Assembly (NCBI GenBank): GCA_001839685.1
Contig: MLAK01000781.1
Location: 52,581 to 63,158, forward strand
Reading direction: 5' to 3'
Length of the DNA stretch: 10,578 bases
Origin: Tritrichomonas foetus
Taxonomy: Eukaryota; Parabasalia; Tritrichomonadida; Tritrichomonadidae
Shown here: positions 1-7,516 of the stretch, in pieces
Layout of the letters: the number at the start of each line of letters is the position of its first letter
Numbering within the stretch: position 1 is the stretch's first letter
The notes under the pieces: generated by a model
Seen by the model: the letters and a program-made list of their open reading frames with translations, nothing else
What the model was told of the DNA's origin: nothing
The model's database searches: none
Program-made: the position numbers and the translations under genes

Positions 1-42
1 TCTAAATCTAAATCTGAATCTGAATCTGAATCTGAGTCAGAA
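1..42 (+). repeat. 5'-edge Ser-Lys/Ser-Glu hexamer array (TCT codons)
   Basis: In-frame (TCT)(AAA/GAA) hexamers code for [14 protein letters not shown] at the left edge, so the array probably continues upstream of the window. Here Ser is TCT, whereas the internal array at 2560-2793 uses TCA, so the two arrays probably expanded independently. Confidence 0.8.
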
Positions 43-3000
43 TCACAATCAACAACAGAAATGAAATCAGAAACAGATATACAATTAAAATCAAATATAA
101 AATCTAAGGTGCAAAATAATTCGAAATGCGCAACAAACAACTCCGAATCGGAATCTTCAACAGAGCCTAGAAACATATCTGAAAGAAAATCAGAAAGCCA
201 CATTGAATATGAGCGAAAAATACTGTTTATCCAGAGTACTTCATCTGAAAATAGTTACTCATCCATTCAAGAAGATACTGAAAAAGATATTTACATGAAA
301 GAAAATAAGGATCATATTATCAAAGAAATTCAATCGAAGCCAAATAATGTCTTTGAAAATCCAACAACCTCCGAAAATGATTCTGAACATGTTCAACAAT
401 CTAAAGGAACAATTATCTTTACCAAAATACCATCATCTGAATCGAGCTACTCAGAAAACTTGAATGAAACTGAAGAAACTAACGAAACACTTGGTATAGA
501 GGTTAAAGCGGGAAAAGATCAGAAACGCAAATTGTCCGAATCTGACATAGAAGTGGAAACTGAAAGCCAATCGAGAAAAGATATTAAAATAATTAATTCG
601 ATTCAAATTACCGAAATGAATTCAACAGAATATTGTTGCTCTGATATAATAACAAATAGAGTGGCCATTAGGAACCTACCAAAGACTAGCATATATGAAA
701 TTGATTTAATTCAAGAACAAAAACCAGACCTAGTTTCAGATTCAGAATCAAATGGTGTGAATAAACAAAAAGGAAAAATTGTTTTTCCATATATATCTTC
801 ATCAGAAGAAAGTTACTCAGAAGACATTTTAAATAAACCAAAAAAAAAATTGAATGAAACAAAAAATTCCAGGCTAGTTACCTCTGACTCATGTATTAAA
901 CATGGAAACTCTTCGGAGTCTAAAGAAGAACAGATCGGTGAAATTAAATCCGTAATAAAAGGTTCATTTATTAAAGTATTATCAGAAGAAGAAAGCTATT
1001 CCGAAACAACTGTTTCAAATAGCGAAAGAACCATTGATATAAAAGAAGAATGCAAATCATCATCAGAAGGAAAATCATTAGAAAAAGAAAAATATCTTAT
1101 AAAGAAAGTCAAAGATGAATCGAATAAGTATGTATTAAATCAATCAAATGAAAACACAAACTTAGATAAAGAAATAATGTCTGATGATATTGGATTCATT
1201 AGACAAACTATACATTGCACTCAATCAGATGTTGAGAGAACGGAAATTGTAGATTATTATATGAAGTGTAATGAAAATCCTATTTCTGATGATCAATATG
1301 AATTAGTGTTATTAAAATTACTTAATGAAATTGAACAGCATAATATCTTGCTCGTAAAAACCAAAGAAGCAGAAAAAAGCCAATTATTTGATCTTAAGAC
1401 GGAATTGATAGTGAAAAATGTGCTAGCAGATGAAACAAAATTGGATGAAATATTGGACAAGACGAGTTTGGATAATAATTATTTAACAGTTATTTGGAGT
1501 GAGATCGGAATGGTTGCGAAAGAATTGAAAAAACATAAAAATATATATGATAATAATGAATTAAAAGAAAAAGAAGCGAGAATAACGGAAGAAATCCACC
1601 GAATTTTAAATGAAAAGAAGACAAATATTCAAAATCTTGAAAAAGGTCACTATGAAGAATATTGTCAAGAAATTATTGATTGTTTACCATATTTGCTTAA
1701 TAAATATGAAATTCTTCGATCTACATTTGAAGAAATTACATCTGAGCAACATCATATATCTAAACATATTGATAGTGTTAAATCGAAACTCAAATTACTT
1801 CATAAATCAGAAATCAAACATTCTAATGAAACTTTTCTTGAAGAATTTAAAGAAGAAATGGAAAAATATGAGAAATATCATGAATCAATTAATTCTACAT
1901 TAAATGAAATTGAAACAGGAAACAAAGAATATTTCCAACATAAAGAAAAGACTGAAGAACAAGAGAAAACATATTTTGATTATTTAAATAATATTTTAAA
2001 TGAAGAATATTATACATCACAAGAACAATTTGAAGAACTTTATTCAATATTTATTTCAGAACAATATTCTATTTCTAAATATGAAAGTTTGTCATTACAA
2101 TTAATGAAATTAATTTCTGAATATGAAGAAAAATCATGGAAAGGATATGAATCAAGAAAAGGAGATAAAACAAGAAAATCAGACGAAGACGAAATTGAGA
2201 AGATGCTGAAAGAAGAAATTAACAATCAATTATATTCGAATTCAACAAATCTTTATGAACTTTATACAAATATTTTGACTAATATTTATAACATTCAAAC
2301 AATATCAAATAATAATGAAATTAATCTTGAAATTAANTCTGAAGAAAATGATAAATATCTTAATCAAATAAATGCTAAAAATATCAATATTTGGGAATAT
2401 GAAATGAAGAAGAATCTTCCACAAGAAATTCAAGAAGAAATTTTAACTTTGAAAGAAGAACATCAACAATTAATATTCCGACAAGAAACATTATCACAGG
2501 AACTTGATGAATTTGAGAAACAAATTTCTATTGAATTGGCGACTTCGAATATTTCAATTGAATCAGAATCAGAATCAGAATCAAGATCAAAATCAGAATC
2601 AGAATCAAAATCAGAATCAGAATCAAAATCAAAATCAGAATCAGAATCAAAATCAAAATCAGAATCAGAATCAAAATCAGAATCAAAATCAAAATCAGAA
2701 TCAGAATCAAAATCAGAATCAGAATCAGAATCAGAATCAGAATCAAAATCAAAATCAAAATCAAAATCAGAATCAAAATCAAAATCAAAATCCGATCAAG
2801 AGAAAAGGCAAGAATCTGAAGCAAACAGAGAGATAGAAATCCAAAGTGAATATGATTATGATGAAGAAGATCCAAATGAATGCCAAGATCATCTTTCTAT
2901 TATTCATAAATCATCATCAGAAAATGACGAGCAAATAAACAATGAAAAAGAAATAGAAAATCAACAAAATGAAGAAAATGATCAAACTGAATTTAAATTA

Positions 3001-4863
3001 ATTTTACAACGAACTTTCGAACGAATTTCTTCCAAGAATGAAGAACGAAAATTACTTCATAAAATTGAAGATTATTATTTATATTTACAAAATCATCAAC
3101 ATAATATTGAAGAACTTGAACAACTTAATAATAATGAAGATCAAGAATTATCACCAACAAATATTTCAAATGATCAAAATGATAATTTTCTTATTGAATT
3201 ATATATTAACTCTAAAACAAAATTGAAATCACAAGAAACTGAATTATTAGAAAATCAAAATATCTTTAATCAACAAACAACAAATCTTCTTCAAATTCAA
3301 ACTGAAATTGAAGAAGAAATCCACCGAATTTTAAATGAAAAGAAGACAAATATTCAAAATCTTGAAAAAGGTCACTATGAAGAATATTGTCAAGAAATTA
3401 TTGATTGTTTACCATATTTGCTTAATAAATATGAAATTCTTCGATCTACATTTGAAGAAATTACATCTGAGCAACATCATATATCTAAACATATTGATAG
3501 TGTTAAATCGAAACTCAAATTACTTCATAAATCAGAAATCAAACATTCTAATGAAACTTTTCTTGAAGAATTTAAAGAAGAAATGGAAAAATATGAGAAA
3601 TATCATGAATCAATTAATTCTACATTAAATGAAATTGAAACAGGAAACAAAGAATATTTCCAACATAAAGAAAAGACTGAAGAACAAGAGAAAACATATT
3701 TTGATTATTTAAATAATATTTTAAATGAAGAATATTATACATCACAAGAACAATTTGAAGAACTTTATTCAATATTTATTTCAGAACAATATTCTATTTC
3801 TAAATATGAAAGTTTGTCATTACAATTAATGAAATTAATTTCTGAATATGAAGAAAAATCATGGAAAGGATATGAATCAAGAAAAGGAGATAAAACAAGA
3901 AAATCAGACGAAGACGAAATTGAGAAGATGCTGAAAGAAGAAATTAACAATCAATTATACTCGAATTCAACAAATCTTTATGAACTTTATACAAATATTT
4001 TGACTAATATTTATAACATTCAAACAATATCAAATAATAATGAAATTAATCTTGAAATTGAATCTGAAAAATCACAAAAAAATCTTTCAAAAATTAAATC
4101 TCAATCCTCCAAATACTATCCATCAAACATTTGGGAATATTGCATCAAGAATTCTTCTCAAATTGTTTCTGAACAAATCGCATTTTTGAAAGAAGAACAT
4201 GAACAATTACTTGACAGACATGATAAATTATCACAACAGCTTTCTTGTATCATATCCATAGGAAATGAAGAAATAAAAGAAGAACATTCTCATAAAAATC
4301 AAACTCAAGTTATTGAAAGCCAAAATGAACCTAGACAAACCCATCAATCTGAAAAGTTTCCAATTCTTTCTCCTATCAATCCTCCTTTAAATCCTTCTTC
4401 TTATAATCCTCCAGATTACGAATATTATAGTGATTATTCTGAAGAAAACATTTTCACAAATATGTCTAATATTGGAATTAATGAAGAATTGATGATGCAT
4501 GCTGCAATTCCACAAGCCTCATCTCTAGGAATTATTCCCTTCAATGAACCAGTCCAAGAATTATCAAGTGACTCCGATGATGAAGAATCTTCCAGTCTGA
4601 GTCGAAAGAAGAGTAAAAAGAAAAAGAAAGAAAAGAATCAGGAGAGCAAAAACTCAAAAGATGAAAAAAGTGAAAAGAGCAGCAGAAGTAGTAAAAGCTT
4701 AAAAGATGAAAAAAGTGAGAAACGTAAAAAGAAAGATAAAAAGAAAGAAAATAAGAAAGATAAAAAGAAAGAAAATAAGAAAGATAAAAAGAAAGATAAA
4801 AATGAAAAACCCAAAAAAGAATCTAAAATGAAAAGGTTATCTTTATTTTCTAAGAAAAAGTAA
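1..4863 (+). CDS. Giant charged-repeat coiled-coil protein, 5'-partial
   Basis: The frame is open from base 1 (20 codons, mainly Ser-Glu/Ser-Lys, before the first Met at 61), so the true start lies upstream. At least 1620 codons are present, ending in TAA at 4861-4863. Numbering from Met61, the order is: five degenerate ~62-residue repeats (about 50-330), an acidic linker, helical module A (510-758 plus a diverged tail to about 833), a Ser-Glu/Ser-Lys array (834-911), an acidic linker, helical module B (1085-1333 plus tail to about 1405), a Pro/Tyr segment from 1434 ([14 protein letters not shown]), and a Lys-rich tail ending RLSLFSKKK. The modules are rich in Glu, Lys, Leu, Ile and Asn, look like long amphipathic helices and are probably coiled coil. 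I see no transmembrane segment or enzyme motif. Many acidic Ser sites would suit CK2-type phosphorylation (inference). Codon use is strongly A/T-ending (AAA, GAA, TCA, AAT). One ambiguous base at 2337 makes residue 759 unknown. A cytoskeletal or scaffold role is a guess; I do not recognise the family. Confidence 0.9.
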   Translation, partial: SKSKSESESESESESQSTTEMKSETDIQLKSNIKSKVQNNSKCATNNSESESSTEPRNISERKSESHIEYERKILFIQSTSSENSYSSIQEDTEKDIYMKENKDHIIKEIQSKPNNVFENPTTSENDSEHVQQSKGTIIFTKIPSSESSYSENLNETEETNETLGIEVKAGKDQKRKLSESDIEVETESQSRKDIKIINSIQITEMNSTEYCCSDIITNRVAIRNLPKTSIYEIDLIQEQKPDLVSDSESNGVNKQKGKIVFPYISSSEESYSEDILNKPKKKLNETKNSRLVTSDSCIKHGNSSESKEEQIGEIKSVIKGSFIKVLSEEESYSETTVSNSERTIDIKEECKSSSEGKSLEKEKYLIKKVKDESNKYVLNQSNENTNLDKEIMSDDIGFIRQTIHCTQSDVERTEIVDYYMKCNENPISDDQYELVLLKLLNEIEQHNILLVKTKEAEKSQLFDLKTELIVKNVLADETKLDEILDKTSLDNNYLTVIWSEIGMVAKELKKHKNIYDNNELKEKEARITEEIHRILNEKKTNIQNLEKGHYEEYCQEIIDCLPYLLNKYEILRSTFEEITSEQHHISKHIDSVKSKLKLLHKSEIKHSNETFLEEFKEEMEKYEKYHESINSTLNEIETGNKEYFQHKEKTEEQEKTYFDYLNNILNEEYYTSQEQFEELYSIFISEQYSISKYESLSLQLMKLISEYEEKSWKGYESRKGDKTRKSDEDEIEKMLKEEINNQLYSNSTNLYELYTNILTNIYNIQTISNNNEINLEIXSEENDKYLNQINAKNINIWEYEMKKNLPQEIQEEILTLKEEHQQLIFRQETLSQELDEFEKQISIELATSNISIESESESESRSKSESESKSESESKSKSESESKSKSESESKSESKSKSESESKSESESESESESKSKSKSKSESKSKSKSDQEKRQESEANREIEIQSEYDYDEEDPNECQDHLSIIHKSSSENDEQINNEKEIENQQNEENDQTEFKLILQRTFERISSKNEERKLLHKIEDYYLYLQNHQHNIEELEQLNNNEDQELSPTNISNDQNDNFLIELYINSKTKLKSQETELLENQNIFNQQTTNLLQIQTEIEEEIHRILNEKKTNIQNLEKGHYEEYCQEIIDCLPYLLNKYEILRSTFEEITSEQHHISKHIDSVKSKLKLLHKSEIKHSNETFLEEFKEEMEKYEKYHESINSTLNEIETGNKEYFQHKEKTEEQEKTYFDYLNNILNEEYYTSQEQFEELYSIFISEQYSISKYESLSLQLMKLISEYEEKSWKGYESRKGDKTRKSDEDEIEKMLKEEINNQLYSNSTNLYELYTNILTNIYNIQTISNNNEINLEIESEKSQKNLSKIKSQSSKYYPSNIWEYCIKNSSQIVSEQIAFLKEEHEQLLDRHDKLSQQLSCIISIGNEEIKEEHSHKNQTQVIESQNEPRQTHQSEKFPILSPINPPLNPSSYNPPDYEYYSDYSEENIFTNMSNIGINEELMMHAAIPQASSLGIIPFNEPVQELSSDSDDEESSSLSRKKSKKKKKEKNQESKNSKDEKSEKSSRSSKSLKDEKSEKRKKKDKKKENKKDKKKENKKDKKKDKNEKPKKESKMKRLSLFSKKK
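211..1005 (+). repeat. Five degenerate ~62-residue protein repeats
   Basis: A motif of the form K-G-x-I-x-F-x-x-I-x-S-S-E-x-S-Y-S-E recurs in the large protein. Clear copies are [52 protein letters not shown] and [17 protein letters not shown] weaker one is [20 protein letters not shown]. Anchor residues fall at 66, 130, 193, 252 and 313 (from Met61), so spacing is 64, 63, 59 and 61 residues. The regular spacing indicates an old tandem duplication with a conserved short core and a drifting acidic linker. The function of the core is unknown; it reads like a beta-strand followed by a phosphorylatable Ser/Tyr cluster. Confidence 0.7.
1588..2334 (+). repeat. Helical module, copy A (exact-repeat core)
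   Basis: This 747-base (249-codon) in-frame segment matches 3313-4059 at an offset of 1725 bases. Reading both copies side by side I find one difference, T2235 versus C3960, a silent Tyr TAT/TAC change. The encoded module starts [20 protein letters not shown] and ends at NNNEINLEI. It is Glu/Lys/Leu-rich and mostly predicted helix. Homology continues past the right edge but only as diverged protein. Confidence 0.95.
2335..2532 (+). repeat. Diverged tail of module A
   Basis: The protein after copy A shares NIWEY, LKEEHxQL and an R...LSQxL pattern with the sequence after copy B (4060-4250), but most other positions differ. The repeat unit is therefore longer than the identical core, and this part has drifted. 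The N at 2337 is three bases past the end of the identical segment. Confidence 0.7.
2560..2793 (+). repeat. (GAA/AAA-TCA)39 hexanucleotide array, Ser-Glu/Ser-Lys domain
   Basis: Thirty-nine in-frame hexamers encode 39 dipeptides: 19 Glu-Ser, 19 Lys-Ser and 1 Arg-Ser by my count. Serine is TCA in all but the last unit (TCC), and acidic and basic residues are GAA and AAA only. Variation is almost confined to the first base of the hexamer (G or A), which flips Glu and Lys. The array sits between the two modules and should be disordered and heavily charged, much like an SR-type or phosphorylatable linker. The other two forward frames and the reverse strand are also open, encoding Asn-Gln or Ile-Leu runs that are not genes. 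Confidence 0.95.
3313..4059 (+). repeat. Helical module, copy B (exact-repeat core)
   Basis: Second copy of the 747-base segment described for 1588-2334. Copy B is preceded by another helical stretch (about 2990-3312) containing [20 protein letters not shown] and followed by a diverged tail with NIWEY and LKEEHEQLL. The preceding residues [10 protein letters not shown] resemble ARITEEIHR before copy A, so homology probably extends a little upstream too. Confidence 0.95.
4060..4250 (+). repeat. Diverged tail of module B
   Basis: Counterpart of the tail after copy A. Conserved landmarks are NIWEY (about 4129-4140), LKEEHEQLL (about 4186-4212) and R-H-D-K-LSQQL. It is clearly homologous but far more diverged than the adjoining core. 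Confidence 0.7.
4729..4800 (+). repeat. 24-bp tandem repeat in Lys-rich C-terminal tail
   Basis: Three in-frame 24-base units encode [16 protein letters not shown] and KKDKKKDK. The first two are identical at the DNA level and the third changes only near its end. They form the core of a strongly basic tail (about residues 1518-1600) that follows an acidic DSDDEESSS patch. A nuclear-localisation-like or nucleic-acid/microtubule-binding basic tail is possible, but this is composition-based inference. Confidence 0.85.
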
Positions 4864-4988
4864 TATATGAATGGAGAAAAAAGAAGATAAAAAACATCTT
4901 ATTTGTAAAATATATTTGCAACGATTTAGGCATCATTTTTTATGGATATTGAATTTTCAATTTCCTTGTACTCTTCTATTTATCAAAT

Positions 4989-5001
4989 GGGGGGAAAAAA
5001 A
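4989..5001 (+). promoter_or_regulatory. G6A7 tract, recurring intergenic motif
   Basis: GGGGGGAAAAAAA lies about 106 bases upstream of the 5107 start codon. Similar G-then-A tracts occur at 5836-5846, 6298-6306, 8670-8680 (reverse) and 10349-10358. Recurrence suggests a shared element, but function and orientation are unproven. Confidence 0.35.
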
Positions 5002-5100
5002 TGATGTTTTATGAAACTATGAATCCACGAAAAAAATCTTCTACTTCTCTTTCAGAATTTATAATATTGTAATGGTGAAAATATTGGCCTTTCCAGAATC

Positions 5101-5105
5101 TCAAT
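5101..5105 (+). promoter_or_regulatory. Initiator-like TCAAT before the 5107 gene
   Basis: TCAAT lies two bases before the ATG at 5107. The known trichomonad initiator is TCA followed by a pyrimidine and then T/A, with transcription starting at the A. Here the base after TCA is A, so the match is imperfect. It would give a leader of about four bases. Confidence 0.35.
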
Positions 5106-5106
5106 C

Positions 5107-5802
5107 ATGACGGAAATTACATTAAATCGAAATGAAGAACAAATTATTCGAATGCTTCAAAAGCATTTCTTCAATCTCCGGCAACGACAAAAGCAAGACA
5201 TTGACATCACTTCGCTTACAGACGATCTTCGATTTACTCTTACTTTCGTAAACGACTCAGTTATGCATCCTGTTCCTCTCCTTAAAAAAATGGGAATTTT
5301 GGTTGCTAAATACGGTAAACAAAACAAGAAATTAGTTGGAATTCATTATCAAATTCTTCAAAAGCATCTTTTTCTTCCACGAACGAGAACGATAAGCTCC
5401 CTTCATCGAGAAGGATGGAAAGACGCCGATGAAAAACAGCGAACAGTTTTCATTCCATTCGTTGGAATCAATTTTTTAAAAGAATGGTCGATCCTAATCT
5501 ACCCCGAAGACACAGATTTAAGCCGATACATTGCGGAAAATGCTCGCCTGATTGCTTCTGAAGAACTTCTCCAGCCAAAAAATGCAAATAAAAATGTTGA
5601 TGATATTCTGAATAATGCTGGTGATCAACGTTTTCCACTGGTTGCAATTCAATATGAGCGGGAATTCGCGAATTTTGATCTTGCAAACTATCCGCCTCTG
5701 AATTTTGGCGAAAAACAAAATCAAAAAACAAATTTGGGAATCGTGAAGGGAGATACTTTTGAATTTGTTATTGGTGGAAAATTGGAAAAGGTGCAAACAT
5801 GA
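5107..5802 (+). CDS. Unrecognised 231-residue protein
   Basis: A complete frame runs from ATG to TGA, with an initiator-like TCAAT just before the ATG supporting this start. The N-terminal ~35 residues form a helical, basic and Gln-rich stretch (RMLQKHFFNLRQRQKQDIDI). Two further helix-rich segments follow (about 35-100), then a strand-rich region with FIPFVGINFL (about 117-126). The C-terminus carries NYPPLNFGE (about 195-203). There is no signal peptide, membrane segment or Cys cluster. The stretch about 78-115 (helix, LPRTRTISSLHREGW, then a basic loop) could be a winged-helix-like DNA-binding fold, distantly recalling trichomonad initiator-binding domains. That is a weak guess from pattern only. 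The codon mix is less A/T-biased than the large upstream gene, which supports a real coding sequence. Confidence 0.85.
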   Translation: MTEITLNRNEEQIIRMLQKHFFNLRQRQKQDIDITSLTDDLRFTLTFVNDSVMHPVPLLKKMGILVAKYGKQNKKLVGIHYQILQKHLFLPRTRTISSLHREGWKDADEKQRTVFIPFVGINFLKEWSILIYPEDTDLSRYIAENARLIASEELLQPKNANKNVDDILNNAGDQRFPLVAIQYEREFANFDLANYPPLNFGEKQNQKTNLGIVKGDTFEFVIGGKLEKVQT

Positions 5803-5947
5803 TTTGAAGTTTTAGACTTTTTCATTGTTCAATGTGGGGAAAAAAATTGTATTCATATGTTTGTATAAAGCTATTGGAAAAAAGACTAATAAAATGCGGC
5901 TTTTCTTTAAAATTTACTTTCTTTTGTTTCATGATCGTATTCTATTA

Positions 5948-6171
5948 GTTTTGTTTTTGTTTTTGTTGTTTTGTTTTTGTTTTTGTTTTTGTTTTGTTTT
6001 GTTGTTTTGTTTTTGTTTTTGTTTTGTTGTTTTGTTTTTGTTCTGTTTTGTTGTTTTGTTTTTGTTTTTGTTTTGTTGTTTTGTTTTTGTTTTGTTTTGT
6101 TGTTTTGTTTTTGTTTTGTTGTTTTGTTTTTGTTTTGTTGTTTTGTTTTTGTTTTGTTGTTTTGTTTTTGT

Positions 6172-6202
<31 letters not shown>

Positions 6203-6264
6203 TGTTTTGTTGTTTTGTTTTTGTTTTTGTTATGTTTTGTTGTTTTATTTTTGTTTTTGTTTTT
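5948..6264. repeat. T/G-rich compound microsatellite (TTTTTG/TTTTG/TTG)
   Basis: About 315 bases are composed almost only of T and G in units TTTTTG, TTTTG and TTG. A higher-order unit of about 19 bases (TTTTG TTG TTTTG TTTTTG) repeats several times in the middle. One strand is U/G-rich and the other A/C-rich. No stop codon can be formed from these units, so all three forward frames are open. It lies downstream of both flanking genes. Confidence 0.95.
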
Positions 6265-6438
6265 ATTATTAATGAATTTAAATTAATTTGAGAAGGAGGG
6301 AAAAAATGATATGTATTTGTTCCAACATTTCAATCTTTCCAAAGCTGTATAAAAAGAAAGTTAATCAAGAAACACAAAACAAATCATAAAACACAAAACA
6401 AATCTTATCGGGAAACATAAAATGTGAATCATATCAAA

Positions 6439-6444
6439 TTTATT
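6439..6444 (-). terminator. AATAAA poly(A)-like signal of the bromodomain gene
   Basis: On the reverse strand AATAAA begins about 15 bases past the TGA stop at 6459-6461, within TTTAATAAATTTG. It contains the TAAA reported as the trichomonad poly(A) signal. AT-rich DNA gives this by chance fairly often. Confidence 0.4.
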
Positions 6445-6458
6445 AAATACAAAAATGT

Positions 6459-7115
6459 TCATTTTTCATTTTCCCCAATAAAATCTTCTATTGCCAACAA
6501 AGTCGCCCTTGACAGCTTTGCCACATCAATTTCTTTCACATCAACTGTTCGAAACTCTTGGTCAGTGTTATGAATGAGCTTCAACACCTCTGCCGCTTTT
6601 CCATCAATGCAAAGTCTATTTAACCCGTTTTTGATTTTTACAAATCTTTCTTTATTAAAATCGCCTCTGTCTACAGGTGGTTCATAATCGTATTTAATTC
6701 CTGCTTCGTCTGGAATTTCTCGAACAAGAGACAAAACCACGTTGTAAAGATTTTTGGTAGTTTTCTCAAAATTTCGAGGATTATTATTTTCAAGATTTGA
6801 AAGAAATTTTTTCAATTTCTTTTTATAAAAAAGTGAAATACAACCAAGAAGGTGATTTTCGCCATTATAAAGGATTGCATTTTCAAATATCAGATTCATA
6901 TCATTTTCCCATTTCTGTAGTGAGCTGTATTCGTTTTTGGTGAGCTTGCTCTTTATTGTGGAAAGATCCATTGGATTTTTGACAATTTCGAAATAATCAT
7001 CTGTTGAATCGACCGGTTTGTATGGCTTGCGAAATAACTGCGATAAAGGATGTGAGATTAATGAAGTCGTGAACTTTAAGCATTCCTCACTGAACGGGAA
7101 AATGAAACGATTCAT
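6459..7115 (-). CDS. Minimal BET-like bromodomain protein
   Basis: This 218-residue protein should bind acetylated histone tails in the nucleus. The bromodomain spans about residues 8-108. A helix Z is followed by a ZA loop with FRKPYKPVDS and DYFEIVKNPMDLSTIKSKL (canonical NPMDLSTI at 47-54), then helix B and LYN, whose Asn84 is the expected acetyl-lysine-contacting residue. The usual WPF shelf is not intact (LFRKP instead). Residues about 155-214 read as a NET/ET-like domain: basic start, LNRLCIDGKAAEVLKLI, then EIDVAKLSRATLLAIEDFI, matching the family pattern of an acidic IDxxxL followed by TLxxIExF. That gives one bromodomain plus ET, shorter than animal or fungal BET proteins, which carry one or two bromodomains and long linkers. 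The start is chosen at 7115 because a TCA directly abuts the ATG. It converges with the 5107 gene. Confidence 0.9.
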   Translation of the reverse strand: MNRFIFPFSEECLKFTTSLISHPLSQLFRKPYKPVDSTDDYFEIVKNPMDLSTIKSKLTKNEYSSLQKWENDMNLIFENAILYNGENHLLGCISLFYKKKLKKFLSNLENNNPRNFEKTTKNLYNVVLSLVREIPDEAGIKYDYEPPVDRGDFNKERFVKIKNGLNRLCIDGKAAEVLKLIHNTDQEFRTVDVKEIDVAKLSRATLLAIEDFIGENEK

Positions 7116-7118
7116 TGA
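7114..7118 (-). promoter_or_regulatory. Initiator-like TCAAT overlapping the bromodomain gene ATG
   Basis: On the reverse strand the sequence reads CCTTTCAATGAATCG, with TCAAT sharing its last two bases with the ATG. If the A of TCA is +1, the leader would be a single base. The base after TCA is A rather than the pyrimidine of the trichomonad consensus, so this is tentative. Confidence 0.25.
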
Positions 7119-7516
7119 AAGGAATTGGGATTAATACCATATAAAAAATGGGGGAGCAAAACGGTATTTTTTGGAAAGTATAATTCTGTTTGAAAATGGC
7201 CAGGATATATCAAGTGGAAATAACAATTTCATTCAATAATGAGGGATTGTGATTATTCTTTTTGTATGTTGTGATCAAAAAGAGAGTTAAATATCATATT
7301 GAAACCGTTAGAATAAATAGCATTTATTACATAACATTCATAACATAACATTCATAACATAGCATTCATAACATAACATTCATAACATAACATTCATAAC
7401 ATAACATTCATAGCACAACATTCATAACATAACATTCATTCATGACTTTATTAACAAAATAATATAAAAGATAGCCTTTATGATTATGTTGGTGATTTAG
7501 TTCAATCAAAACAATA
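7116..7516. other. Intergenic region between two - strand genes
   Basis: This 401-base spacer contains the bromodomain gene promoter on its left and the 3' flank of the 7517 gene on its right. It includes a G-rich run (ATGGGGGAGC, 7148-7157) and the 14-bp minisatellite (7321-7446). On the reverse strand a CTAAATC follows the TAG stop by about 15 bases, a possible TAAA poly(A) signal. No convincing gene is present. Confidence 0.6.
7321..7446. repeat. 14-bp minisatellite CATTCATAACATAA
   Basis: Nine consecutive 14-base units fit this span. Units at 7335, 7363, 7377, 7391 and 7419 are exact. Units at 7349 (ends ATAG) and 7405 (CATTCATAGCACAA) have one and two changes. A degenerate unit precedes at 7321 (CATTTATTACATAA), and a partial one follows at 7433. 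It lies in the 3' flank of the 7517 gene and upstream of the bromodomain gene. Confidence 0.95.

Larger units (their letters stand above)
4864..5106. other. Intergenic region between two + strand genes
   Basis: This is 243 bases of AT-rich spacer. It contains a short palindromic TTGAATTTTCAA (about 4949-4960) and a G6A7 tract (4989-5001). A TAAA lies about 25 bases past the large gene's stop and could serve as its poly(A) signal. An initiator-like TCAAT sits immediately before the next ATG. Confidence 0.6.
5803..6458. other. Convergent intergenic region with microsatellite
   Basis: This spacer lies between the 3' ends of a + strand and a - strand gene. It holds a G4A7 tract (5836-5846), the long T/G array (5948-6264), a G3A6 tract (6298-6306), and a 16-base direct repeat AAACACAAAACAAATC at 6370-6385 and 6389-6404 (period 19). 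A poly(A)-like AATAAA for the reverse gene lies at its right end. All open frames in the T/G array are composition artefacts. Confidence 0.75.

Noticed and set aside
2504..2875. Open frames encoding Asn-Gln runs (+) and Ile-Leu runs (-)
   Set aside because: They are the other frames of the GAATCA/AAATCA hexamer array inside the large gene; the hexamer lacks stops in these frames.
1610..3950. Duplicate small frames at 1610-1903 and 3335-3628 (+) and 2040-2225 and 3765-3950 (-)
   Set aside because: They are shadows of the duplicated module. Their identity between copies simply reflects the near-identical DNA repeat.
5468..5796. Reverse-strand frames across the 5107 gene
   Set aside because: They overlap a well-supported forward gene, lack an initiator-like start and have no recognisable motif.
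5825..6291. Phe/Cys/Val/Leu-rich open frames in the T/G array
   Set aside because: T/G units cannot form stop codons, so all three frames stay open. The apparent membrane-like protein is a composition artefact.
7321..7446. CRISPR-like array
   Set aside because: The 14-base units are directly adjacent with no unique spacers, and the organism is eukaryotic. It is an ordinary minisatellite.
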